Positions 11,665 through 22,780 of a stretch of DNA of 64,000 bases are shown in pieces; position 1 is the stretch's first letter; every line of letters starts with the position of its first letter. Where the stretch lies: assembly GCA_001972305.1 (NCBI GenBank), contig BDDD01001681.1, positions 62,001-126,000 on the forward strand. The letters are read 5' to 3'. The translations under genes and the position numbers were made by a program. The notes beneath the pieces are model-generated. The model saw nothing but the letters and a program-made list of their open reading frames with translations, was not told the origin of the DNA and did not search any database. Source of the DNA: Cephalotus follicularis (lineage: Eukaryota; Streptophyta; Magnoliopsida; Oxalidales; Cephalotaceae).

Positions 11665-12650
11665 TGTTTATAATTTTTCTAAACGACTTGGAAAAATGGA
11701 TCGTTGTATATATTGAACATATATATGTGATCAAGTGATTTCTTTCTTTATGAATTGCTTGACTTGTATTGTGCTTGTTACTGTTGCCCTACTAGCTGCG
11801 TGCTGGAGTTTCCACGGTTGGTTAGTGGAGGGTTGACCCTAGGGGCTAGGAGTTGGCTGGGGAACTCATTATGATTGCTTAGCCATCGTGCTAAGTAACA
11901 TGTACTGTTGACATACTTCGAGCCGTCCGGAGCCGGGGATGAGGTATGAGTGTGTGACGTTAGGGCCAGGAGTTGGCGACAATCTCGTACGTACTCCTTG
12001 TATTGCCTGGTCCTGTATGGACATTACTGTTTATTTTGTTGATGTAGCCCTGGCCGAGTTACACCTGTACTGTGAATATACATATAAATATCTATATGAA
12101 TATATTGTTATCTATACTTTACTGCATCACTGTGCATACATTGATGACATACATTATTATTGACCCCGAATTGTATATATATCACTTAGCCGAGTGAGGA
12201 CAAAGGCTAACCTCATACAATGTTAGATTGAGGCTGCGGGATAGGTGTGGACATGCTGGGGAAAGAACTATGTTATAATGATGATGTAAGTGTTTTTCTT
12301 TGAGGATTATTATGTGGTTATTGTAAAACAATGGAATAATGTTTTATGTTCGTTGAACAATGTTCATCATACTGGAAGGTTTTATTGTAATTGATGGTTT
12401 ATGTAATATTGCATAGTTAACTTGTTTAAATCACGCTCCGTTTTGTGGATAGTTAACTTGGATTATTGTACTAGATTAAGCATTTTTTGTGACACGTAGT
12501 ATGGGATGCGTGTTACGTTAATGTTTCGGCTTATATTAATTGCTTCGGGTATGAGTTTAAAGTTTTAAATTTTACCATTTTGCATAAGCTGAATGATTAT
12601 GTTGATTGCTTTTACCTTTATACTGTTCACGTAAAAATCAGGTTGTGACA
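11665..12650 (+). repeat. Tk2 5' LTR, second part
   Basis: It resumes after the TTAAG duplication of Tk1 and aligns with 22635-22780 plus 34848-35656 of the 3' LTR. It ends GGTTGTGACA at 12650. It contains the stretch with CACTTAGCCGAGTGAGGAC (about 12181) that is also conserved in Tk1 LTRs. Confidence 0.9.
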
Positions 12651-12653
12651 GTA

Positions 12654-12665
12654 TGGTATCAGAGC
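12654..12665 (+). other. Tk2 primer binding site (initiator tRNA-Met type)
   Basis: TGGTATCAGAGC starts four bases after the LTR end, as in Tk1. Confidence 0.92.
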
Positions 12666-12760
12666 ATATTCCATATATGCTTAGCTGGGATACTATCCTT
12701 GGCAGTTAATAAGTCGTTTTCCTAAAGTTGTGACTAATCGTCATCTTTCTTATAGGAGAT

Positions 12761-13860
12761 AAATTTACAGAAGGAGGACACGTACTAGAGCTAGAGCTGC
12801 TGGAGCAAATGCCCTTGAGGAGGCGAATGTTCCGCAAGGGGTGAATGTCGCCCAAGATGAGAGGGATCCAATGACCCGTATTGCGGATTACTTTCAGTAG
12901 TAGTAGTCCTTTAATGCGGCCAATGCGGAGGAGATGCGTTGCTATTATGCCCAAGCACAACCTCGACACGTTGCTCCTGATCATTGCCCGTGTGAGGATG
13001 GGAATTCATTGGGGAGAAATCTAGAAAGGCTTATGAGACAGAATCCACCTAGTTTCGGAGGTGAGTTGGATGCTACCATTGCTGAGAGGTGGCTACAGGA
13101 TTTGGAGAAAATCTTTGAAGTGATGGACTATACAAACGATCAAAAATTGAGGTTTGCTGTGTATCGTCTATGGGGATAGGCCACTCACTGGTGCGAGATG
13201 GTCAAGGTAAAGTGGGAGTAAGCTAGAATTGATAGTACCTGGGAGAGGTTTCAGAGGGAGTTCCTTGATACATATGTGCCTCAGATTGAGCAAGAGCAGA
13301 GAGAGACAGAGCTTCTGTAACTACGTGAAGGAAAAATGACTGTGGCTGAATACACAGCTAAATTCATGGAGCTGGCTAGACACTCAGCCTATCTAGTGGC
13401 AGATGATAAGAAGAAAATCCGGAGGTTCTTGAGGGGTTAGTGACCGGATATTCAGTAACGGATCAGAGCAATGGAGCTGGGAACTTTTGCACAGGTCGCT
13501 CAAAAAGCGAGGTTGTTGGAAAACATATCTAGTGAAGACCATGCGTAGAGGGCTCGCACACAGCAGAATAAACAGAGTCCTACACAATCCATGCCAGCAT
13601 CATCAAATGGCAAGGCAGTGGTTCTTTGACGAAATCATCGAAGAACAGATCACAGCAGACTGCTTCTCAGGGTTCTCCCAGCCAAGGGAGTAATGCTAGA
13701 TCCGAAACTTGTTTCCATTGTGGCCGGGCGGGCCATCAGCAGAAAGACTGTTGGCGGATGAACGGACTGTGCTTGAGGTATGGGGCATCTGACCATTCTG
13801 TGAAAGATTTCCCTAAGAATCAGACAATGGCACCTACTGGGACTTGGAATAGTAGTGGTA
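12761..13860 (+). pseudogene. gag: Tk2 gag, decayed
   Basis: It is homologous to Tk1 gag. The start codon seen in Tk1 is missing here (the frame follows GGAGATAAATTTACAG). Three consecutive TAG codons (12898-12906) stand where Tk1 has glutamine-rich codons. The capsid core is readable at 12934-13179, and further stops interrupt 13170-13560. The first CCHC knuckle is intact (CFHCGRAGHQQKDC, about 13708-13750). The second has lost two Cys (CLRYGASDHSVKDF). Confidence 0.87.
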
Positions 13861-16800
13861 TGGCAGCTGGGTCGTCACAACGGAGGGATACCGGCAATGG
13901 TATCGCGAAAGGTAGAATTTTCACTCTCACTCAGGCAGAAGTTCCGGAGTCGACTTCTGTTGTTAGAGGTACCTTGTATATTTATGGTTATTCTGCTAGG
14001 GTGTTAATGGATCCTGGAGCATCTCATTCATTCAGTGCTTCACGATTTGCATCATGCTTAGATGTTACACTTGATTGCATGACATATATGTTGGATGTGA
14101 GTACACCTACTGGAGGTTCCATGTGTACAGACTCGGTATATCGGGGTTGCGAGATATCCATGGCGGGTATTTCTTTGTATGCTGATCTGATTGTGTTGCC
14201 CATCCACGACTCTGATATCATTATGGGGATGGATTGGTTGTCAGCCCATCGTGCTCATATGGACTACTACAAAAAGACTATGGATTTTTGCCTACCTGAT
14301 GGAACTACATTTCCGTTCAAGGGAGACAAAGGATTCTCGACGTCGATTATATCATTCATTTGTGCATCGAGGTATCTGGAGAAAGGATGTTAAGGGTTTC
14401 TAGCGTATGTGATTGATAGAATAGTAGAGAAAGGTAAGAGTCTGGAGGAAATTTCAGTTGTGAATGAATTTCCTGATGTGTTCCCTGCAAATTTGGTGTC
14501 TTTACCACCGAAAAGGAGCATGGAGTTTGTGATTGACCTGGCACCCGGTACGGCCCCTATTTCTAAGGTACCTTACTGGGTGGCTCCTGTAGAGTTTTGA
14601 GAGTTGAAGTTACAGTTGCAAGACCTAATTGATAAGGGTTTTGTTCGGCCCAGTGTTTCTCCGTGGGGCGCACCAGTTCTCTTTGTGAAAAAGAAGGATG
14701 GGTCGATGAGGCTTTGCATCGACTACCGGATGTTGAATAAGGCCACCATTAAGAACAAGTATCCTCTTTCGCACATTGAGGATTTGTTCGACCAGTTACA
14801 AGGGTCGAGAGTGTTTTCCAAACTTGATCTAAGGTCGGGTTATCACCAGCTGAGGGTGAGGGAAGGAGATGCGCAGAAGACTGCCTTCCGGACCAGGTAT
14901 GGTCACTATGAGTTCTTGGTAATGCCGTTTGGTGTCACCAACGGACCGACAGCATTCATGTCACTGATGAATGATGTATTCCGGCCCTACCTGGATAAGT
15001 TTGTGGTGGTGTTCATCGATGACATACTGGTGTACTCAAATAGCGAGGAGGAGCACGACTATCATCTGAGATTAGTCTTACAGGTTCTCAAAGAACAAGA
15101 CTTGTATGCCAAGTTTGGCAAGTGTGAGTTTTGGCTTAACCATGTGACCTTTCTTGGCCACATTATGTCTGGAGAGGGTTTGGCTGTCGACCCATCGAAG
15201 ACTGAGGTGATGCGAGATTGGCCGTAACCAAGGAATGTGACTGAGGTGCTCAGTTTTCTTGGCTTGGCTGGTTATTACCGGAGCTTCATTCAGGACTTCT
15301 CGAGGATTGCTGTACCTTTGACCAGACTGACCCAGAAGAAGACCTTATTTATCTGGGATGAAGATTGTGAGGCTAGTTTCTGTGAGCTGAAGGATCGGCT
15401 GATTTTCAATCCTATCTTGACATTACCTGATGGTAATAAGGGCCTTGTAGTCTATGGTGATGCTTCGGGTAAGGGATTGGGTTGTGTACTGATGCAACGA
15501 GGCAGAGTGATCGCTTATGCTTCACGGAAGCTAAAACCATACGAGGAGAACTACCCGACGCATGATCTTGAACTGGCCGCAATTGTGTTTGCTCTTCAGA
15601 AATGGAGGCATTATCTGTATGGAGGGCAGTTTGAGATCTTTACGGATCATAAGAGTTTGAGGTACCTATTCTGTCAGGATACACTGAATATGAGGCAACG
15701 AAGATGGGTGGAGTTCTTTCATGACTACGACTGTAGTATTCAGTACAATACTGGGAAAGCGAATGTGGTCGATGATGCCTTGAGTCGCAAGGCCATGATT
15801 TCCAGTACAATGGTATCGCAATGGAAGATGTTGGAAGATTTCCAAAGGTGGACTCCATTCAGACAGTCACCTGGTGTTTTTGTTGCTAGCCTTCAGGTAT
15901 AGCCAGCACTTCTTGACGAAATAAAGAATGCTCAAGCATATGATCCTGAATTGTAGCTGATTCGAGAGAATCTGGACTCGGAGTCTGATTTTCGGATACA
16001 TGACGATGGTATTCTGAGATTTTGGGGACGGGTGTGTCTTCCAGATGAACACGGATTGAAGAGTGAGTTACTCAATGTGGCTCATAAATCTAGGTATAGT
16101 ATCCATCCTGGTAGCACCAAAATGTATCAGGATATGAAGCAGGTTTACTGGTGGTCGGGTATGAAACGTGAGATTACCGAGTATGTTGCAAAGTGTTTGA
16201 CTTGTCAGCAGGTCAAGACCGAACACCAGAGACCGGCAGGATTATTACAACCATTGCCAGTGGCAGAGTGGAAATGGGAGCATGTGACGATGGATTTCGT
16301 TTCAAGTTTTCCATTGACACGGAATCGTCACAATGCAGTATGGGTCATTGTGGACAGACTTACAAAATCATCTCACTTTCTGTCGACGCATGTTACTGAC
16401 TCAGCGGGTAAGTTGGCTCATTTATACGTCAAGGAGATTGTGAGGTTGCACAGTGTCCCCGTGAGTATTGTTTATGACAGAGATTCGATCTTCACTTCCA
16501 ACCTTTGGAAGAGGTTTTAGACAGCTTTTGGGACAAAGTTGAACCTGAGCACTGCCTTTCACCCACAGACCGATGGGCAGTCAGAGCGTACCATCCAGAC
16601 CTTGGAGGATATGCTTCGAGCGTGTGTTATCGACTTGGTAGGTACTTGGGATGACCATATTCCTCTGATAGAGTTTTCATATAACAACAGCTATCACTCC
16701 AGTATCTGTATGGCACCGTACGAGGCTCTGTATGGGAGAAAGTGTAGATCGCCCATTTGTTGGGATGAGGTTGGTGAGCGACCGTTGCTTAGATCTGATC

Positions 16801-17330
16801 TAGTTTAGGAGACTTTGGAGAAAGTCAAGGTCATCAAAGAGAAGCCGCTTGCGGCTCAAAGCTGGCAGAAGAGCTATGTGGACAGTGTCAAGAGGAGGCC
16901 TTTGACTTTCAGTGTTGGTGATCATGTGTTCTTAAAGGTTTCACCATCGAAGGGTGTGCAAATGTTTGTGAAGAAGGGAAAGCTAGCTCCGCGTTATCTT
17001 GGTCCTTTTGAGATTTCGGAGAGAGATGGGGAGGTAGACTACCAGCTTGCTTTACCTCCTGCATTGTCGAACATGCACGATGTCTTCCATGTGTCTATGC
17101 TGAGGAGATATATCCGAGACCCATCACATGTCTTGGATTATGATTCGATTCCTGTGAGAGATGACCTTTCTTGCGAGGAGTCGCCGATGCGAATTCTGGA
17201 CTGGAAGACACAGGTATTGAGGAACCGAACCATTTTGATGGTAAAGGTTCAATGGCAGTTCCACCGTCCGGATGAGGCCGCTTGGGAATGTGAGGATGGT
17301 ATCCGAGAGCGTTACCCTCATTTATTTTAG
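13861..17330 (+). pseudogene. pol: Tk2 pol: PR, RT, RNase H, integrase, chromodomain-like tail
   Basis: It is better preserved than Tk1 pol. Protease has D-P-G-A at 14010-14021. RT is open at 14604-15227 with an intact FIDD box (15012-15023). RNase H lies about 15455-15800 ([15 protein letters not shown] onward). Integrase 15990-16830 keeps the HHCC finger (CLTC) and the catalytic stretch up to [13 protein letters not shown]. The chromodomain-like end is 17068-17330. Stops near 14392, 14598, 15225, 15900, 16518 and 16806 divide it. Most could arise from single C-to-T changes in CAG, CAA or CGA codons. It would have encoded the replication and insertion enzymes of Tk2. Confidence 0.9.
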
Positions 17331-17361
17331 AGTTGTTTTAATTTCGAGGATGAAATTTCTT

Positions 17362-17374
17362 GAAGGAGGGTGGA
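17362..17374 (+). other. Tk2 polypurine tract
   Basis: GAAGGAGGGTGGA abuts the 3' LTR, which begins TGTAACGCCC at 17375. Confidence 0.85.
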
Positions 17375-18517
17375 TGTAACGCCCGTGTTTTTTGCACAAT
17401 GTAATATTTTAATTTTCGATGTAATCTTATCATGGAATTAATGAGAATAGTGAAATTCCCAACTTTGATGATGTTTTCCCTATTATAATATTGATTTTGA
17501 ATAAGGAAATGTTAAAGGTATTAAAAAGAATTTTGATATTCGGAAATGTAGCGACAAGTTAATTTTTTGGGGAAAACACTCAAACAGGAGGCTAGATGAT
17601 AAAACAGTCGACTGAGGGATTGTATGATGCGACAAACTACTGGTGGGATAAACCAGCCGACTGGTAGACTGGAAAGCCACCTAGCAGTACAACGGCCAAG
17701 TGAACAGCCGACTGTTGAGGAAGAACAGTCGACTGGTTTGTGCTCTGTAATTGGATCATGTGACGAGATCACATGCAACAACTGACAAGAAGAAAGTGAG
17801 TTACATCTGCGCATCATGCGGCCAGAGGAGTAGAAGAATGGGACACTTGTGTAGCATTCAAGCCGAATGGGGGAGAGGAACAGACATGTGTGTGTGCACG
17901 AAGCCTGTGGAAGGGAAAATGGCATTTAGTGCCATGGAAACGGGCTGAAGAAGAGAGAGAGAGAGAATTGCCTGCATAAAACGCTCTCCTCTTCACCTCT
18001 CTCGCCCAGCACCTGGAAAAAAAGAACCAGAGAGAAATGATAGAGGAAAACATAGTTAGAAATCATGAGAGGAGAAAGTGAGAGTAATCCTCCATTATTA
18101 AACCAAGGAGCTCGGGTCGGAGCTACTGGATTGAAATTGGAGCTGTTGGGAAGCTCAAAATGTCACTGACCATGAACCTAAAGAGGTCTACTTTCAGATT
18201 CCTAACTTGGAATCAAAAGGTAGGGGATTGTAGTGAATATACATGCAAGTTTGAGTTCAAAATTAATGATTGTTCGTTGATGTTACGCATGATTGCATGA
18301 ATTATGGATTATTCATTTGGTGTCTTGGTTGCTACTGGTTGTTACCTGTCATGTACATTGTTAAGATTAAAGTAGTGACTATGTAATTACATGTTTGAAT
18401 TCAATCATGATAATGGTCCATCCGATGAAATATATGAACGATGTTGTGCTACATGAATGATGTAATGACCATTAAGGATATTCTGTTACATGAATACGGT
18501 TGTTGAACTAGCAATAA
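17375..18517 (+). repeat. Tk2 3' LTR, first part
   Basis: It matches window positions 1-890, plus about 275 bp not seen on the left. It contains CAGTCGACTG-type palindromes (17607, 17655, 17706, 17726), a short (AG)n at 17952-17966 and GCATAAAAC at 17974. It stops at AATAA (18513-18517), where SoloA is inserted. Confidence 0.92.
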
Positions 18518-19603
18518 TGTAATGCCCCTGATATATATATGAATAAATATATAGATATATTTATATTTAAAAAAAAAAGAAAAAAAAAAGAAAAGCGCTT
18601 GGCACCATTTAGAGGCGCCAGGCGCTTCACAAATAAAAGGGAGAGAGTGTGAGAGAAGGAGCATGCGAGAGAGAGATCGGGAGAGATGGCGCTGGAGAGA
18701 AGGAACGGCGCCGGGCGAAGCGACGACGACCGGAGGACGTGCGGTGATCGCCTCAACCGACGGTAACTCTCTCTTCCTCCTTTCTCTTTCCTTCTTCTTC
18801 TCCCCTACGCCATCACTGTCGCACGTTGCCGAGCGTTCCACCACCGGTAATCATCGCGGGAGGGTCCGGTCTTCACCTAGGAGGCCGGCTACACCTATTT
18901 CAGTGACCGATTTGGCGCCATTCCGCCGGAAACGGCCGGATTCTAACTGACGAGTTGACTCAGTGGAGCCAACTAGCTGTCGCCTTTGACCGCGCTTTTG
19001 GCTCCGAGTCTCGGCGAGTTAAGGGCTTAGATGTGTTTGTCTGGTGGTTGTAATGCGTTTTATGGTGGTAGCCGGAGTTGAGGACGACCGACGAGTCGAC
19101 TCAGTGAGTTGAACTCACTGGCCGGCCATGACAGCGCGATTCACGGTGAGTCTCTGGCAGTGACGCGTAGAATTGATGATTGTGTGGTGATTTTGGGTGG
19201 TGACCAAAGCTGTGGGTGACCGGGGAGTTGACTAACTTCCGATCGTGACAGTACGTTTCACGACGAGTCACGGTGAGCCTCCGATGGTTTTGAACATATC
19301 ATCCAATGTGGAACCTGTTTTTGGGTTTCGCCGGAGCTAAATGAGTTGGCCGGAAATTGGCCGAAGCTCCGATGACGGTTGTTCTTGGTTTTCGTGCGTA
19401 TAGTGTAACGGAAATGTGTTGTGCATGCAGGATAAAGGAAACGATCAAGGATAAGCGAAACGATCAATGATAGAGGATTTCCGAGCTTTACGAGCTCAGT
19501 TGCTCAGAGGTAGGTTATACTATTGCTTGCCTTACATTCATGCATTCTAAATAATTATATGGATTGATGTGTACGAATTGTATTTGTGTGAATGCATGAT
19601 TGT

Positions 19604-19622
19604 GTATATATATATATATATA
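19604..19622 (+). repeat. (TA)n microsatellite in SoloA
   Basis: About nine TA units. Confidence 0.85.
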
Positions 19623-19817
19623 CGAGCATACAGATGGATATATATACTGCATATGGCATATGATATAAGGGTTCAACGTTGAATTAAGAGAAGATGAATT
19701 CTTGCCTTCTCTCAATTCACGGGCTATGGGATGAATCTTAAAAAGGGCTTTGAACTGTTTTGGACATAGTTCCATTGATTTACGAACTCTTTCGCAAACT
19801 ACATTTTCTATCAAAAC

Positions 19818-20052
19818 CGTCGACACTTTATGCTTTCAAAACTAAACCCGTCGACGCTTTCATATCTTAAACTGAGTAGTCGATGTTTTATACTTATGCT
19901 TTCTAAAACCGTCGATTCTTTTATGTGTTAAACTTACAGTCGACGCTTTTATGAGTTAAACCAAAAGTCAATGCCTTATGCTTTAAAACAAACCGTTGAC
20001 GCTTTATACTTGTGCTTTTTAAAACTGTTGACGCCCAGGGCTAAGCATCGAC
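19818..20052 (+). repeat. GTCGAC-core palindrome array in SoloA
   Basis: About nine copies of a CCGTCGACGC-like motif are spaced roughly 20-45 bp apart. Decayed forms include GTTGACGC and GTCAATGC. The last copy is followed by TTAGTGCCC, the same tag seen after the arrays in Tk3 and Copia-G. Confidence 0.85.
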
Positions 20053-20267
20053 GCTTAGTGCCCTATTCAGCCCAAACACACCATTTTACATGGTTTTCCA
20101 TCCAAAATGGTTTTATCTTCAACCGGATTCCATAGAAAGCCTCCCTAAGGCTTTGTAACCTATGGAAATCCTTATGTATCACTTTTGATTTCTAAATCGA
20201 TGTTCAAGTGAAGTTTTAAGGAAAGTACTCAATAAAAGAGTTTTACGCAAATGGTTTCTAAATGGTT

Positions 20268-20428
20268 TTCAAAATGGTCAGGTAGTTCCATTGGGATATC
20301 GAGACACGGATATCTTATTTGGACTTCCTTTCCATTGTTTTATGGATTTCAAAATGGTCAGGTACTTCAATTGGGACATCTGGACGCGGATACTCCCATT
20401 TGGACTCCCTTTCCATTCATTATAACTT
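20268..20428 (+). repeat. Two-copy 80-bp tandem duplication in SoloA
   Basis: Copies begin at TTTCAAAATGGTCAGGTA near 20268 and again near 20348, and both end in a CCTTTCCATT stretch. The copies are diverged at several sites. Confidence 0.8.
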
Positions 20429-20730
20429 CGATAGGGACCAACCAAATGATATATGAAAAATTGATTACACGATAGATTATGGACACAAAAATGGCCATTG
20501 AATATGAAACAAAATGACTCATGATTACATAAATGATATTACATGTTTTGACGGATGTGGATCCCATGAGATCCTTTACAAAATGGTCCCTATTATTTAA
20601 AAGCATACATGATTTTGGGTCACAACTACGGGATGGATTATTGATCGTATTGTATGAAACTAACGAGATAACCCATTCCTGACTTTCATTTCCGTCGTGA
20701 ATGTCATGAATGTTAGACCATAGTTTATAC

Positions 20731-20932
20731 CACATTGTGATCGCGGACCATACAAAGGAGCTTACCTCACCTTGTGGTTGACTATTCTGCACCCGGCTTA
20801 CTTCACATTGTGATTGCGGACCATACAAAAGAGTTTACCTCACATTGTGATTGCGGACCATTAGGTGCAGGACTTATCTCACATCGTGGTGCGGACCATA
20901 CAAAAGAGCTTACCCCACGTTGTTAGAGGACC
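20731..20932 (+). repeat. 38-bp degenerate tandem repeat in SoloA
   Basis: The core CACATTGTGATTGCGGACCA recurs near 20731, 20803, 20841 and 20880, with a worn copy near 20915. LTR-D has a different 36-bp array at the corresponding LTR position. Confidence 0.8.
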
Positions 20933-21991
20933 AATATGAATTATGATACGACACCGTGGTTAGTGTTATCTCATTCCTCACACCTCCACGACACCAAAAG
21001 TGCGTCAAGGGTGGGATGGACCCTATGGACTGGTTGTCCCTATGATTGATATTGATTGTTATATGGATTGTCTGCAGGCCTATGGCCTTTTATGTGATTA
21101 GGACCAGCGCAGTATACCACTGCTTAGGGACAGTTGGTATATTGACGTCGTCCGCAATTGTCATTTATGCACACCACTTGCCATACATATATATTATACT
21201 GTTGAACGCATATCACTATTATGCTGATGCACTACATGACATACATTGATATACTGTTGCACACATACACTATTATACTGTTGCATGCATAGCATAGTAT
21301 ACCTACACGACATTATGTCGCTGACTCATTTCTCCTGTGTGCAGAATGGGACAGGCTCAGGCTCAGGTGATGCATTGCAACAAGGTAAGCTGAGAAGGAC
21401 AGGTTTTCTATAACAGATTTTGTTAGCCAATTGTATATGGAGTTGCTTGTATTTGGTTTTGCTTATATGAGTTGAATATAAGGATTGTGAAAAGGAACCC
21501 TATGTAATTGAGACAAATATAAAAATGTTATAGTTATGTTTTATTCAGCTATCGACATGCCGGTATGTGGCTGTGCTTATGATATGTGTATTGATGTATT
21601 AAACAGGGACAAGCCCATCATTTGAGGCATTAGAATGATATGATACTAGTTTAGTTGTGATTGATGAGGGATGAGTCCGTATATATACATAAACTGATGA
21701 TTCCTCCTTCGGGAGTGTTAAGATATAAAATGAGTTTTCCTTTACAGGGGGTTTAGTCCTATAAACGAATATTTCATGCCGAAATTTCGGGAGATTTTAA
21801 GAGTTAGTTTTTATTGGATTTGATTATTCCGCTGATGTTATATAATGATTCTTCCGCTTATATGACTTTGATTTTAAGTTTTAAATGTATAGCACTTTTT
21901 GGAGTATGATTATATATGATTGAATGACTGAAGGGAATGAATATCACACGTCGGATCGTGGGGGTTTACCCTTGCAGTTTGGGGCGCGACA

Positions 21992-22780
21992 AATAATCTG
22001 TTTGGTTAAATAGATTAATTTGCATGCTACTGATTCGTCCAGAACAGCCGACAGTTGAAGTAAAACGGCTGACTGTTAAACGTATACAGCCAACTGTTAA
22101 TGGGCACCAGTCGACTTTGCATGTATTATTCTACCCAGGAAATGGCGGGAATGCGCTGTTGGATGGTTAAGGGTACTGTTCGCAAGAAACAGCAGACTGT
22201 TGAAGGAAAACAGTCGACTACACATGTACTGCTAGCCCAGAACATCCGACTGGTTTCAGAGATAGCCGACTGTCACAGTGAATGACATGTGCTAAAACGA
22301 ATTGAGCCTAGATGAATTTGAGCATATGTTTGCATTGCATCTTGAACTGTTACTTGAACTGAAAACTGAAATGTGATTGATTTCTAAATGTGTCTTAGAA
22401 ACACTTGCATGATTTTAAATAAATCATTATTTTGTACGAAAATGTATATTGACTAAATATATATTTTCAAATGACTGGGAAAGTATTTCCTATGTTTGTG
22501 AACTGTTAAAAGTTCTACGGAGAAAATGTATATTTGACTAAATGTATATTTTTGAATAATTGGGGAAGTATTTCCAACGCTTGTCAACTGTTTATGAGTT
22601 TTTCTATATAAAGAAATGTGTTATTTCAAGTGTTTATAATTTTTCTAAACGACATGGAAAAATGGATCATTATATATATTGAACATATATATGTGATCAA
22701 GTGACTTCTTTGTTTATGAATTGCTTGACTTGTACTGTGCTTGTTACTGTTGTCGTACTAGCTGCGTGGTGGAGTTGCCA
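21992..22780 (+). repeat. Tk2 3' LTR, second part
   Basis: It resumes after SoloA (AATAA copy 21992-21996) and aligns with window 900-1534 and 11665-11815. It contains CAGTCGACTG-type palindromes at about 22043-22270. It stops at TGCCA (22776-22780), where Tk3 is inserted. Confidence 0.9.

Larger units (their letters stand above)
18518..21991 (+). mobile_element. SoloA: 3.47-kb solo LTR in Tk2 3' LTR
   Basis: It begins TGTAATGCCCC and ends GGGGCGCGACA, flanked by AATAA on both sides (18513-18517 and 21992-21996). There is no internal coding region, so it is best read as a solo LTR left by recombination. From its ends and GC-rich 5' third (18680-19400) it is probably of gypsy type, in plus orientation. 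LTR-D is a related LTR in the opposite orientation. The long open frames inside, such as 20367-20828 on the minus strand, show no recognisable domain. Confidence 0.9.

Noticed and set aside
18449-18950. Open frames in the GC-rich part of SoloA
   Set aside because: They overlap on both strands, have biased composition and are not kept in LTR-D. They are probably non-coding LTR leader.
20367-20828. 153-aa minus frame in SoloA
   Set aside because: It spans the 80-bp duplication and the start of the 38-bp repeats, with no recognisable domain. Chance opening is likely.
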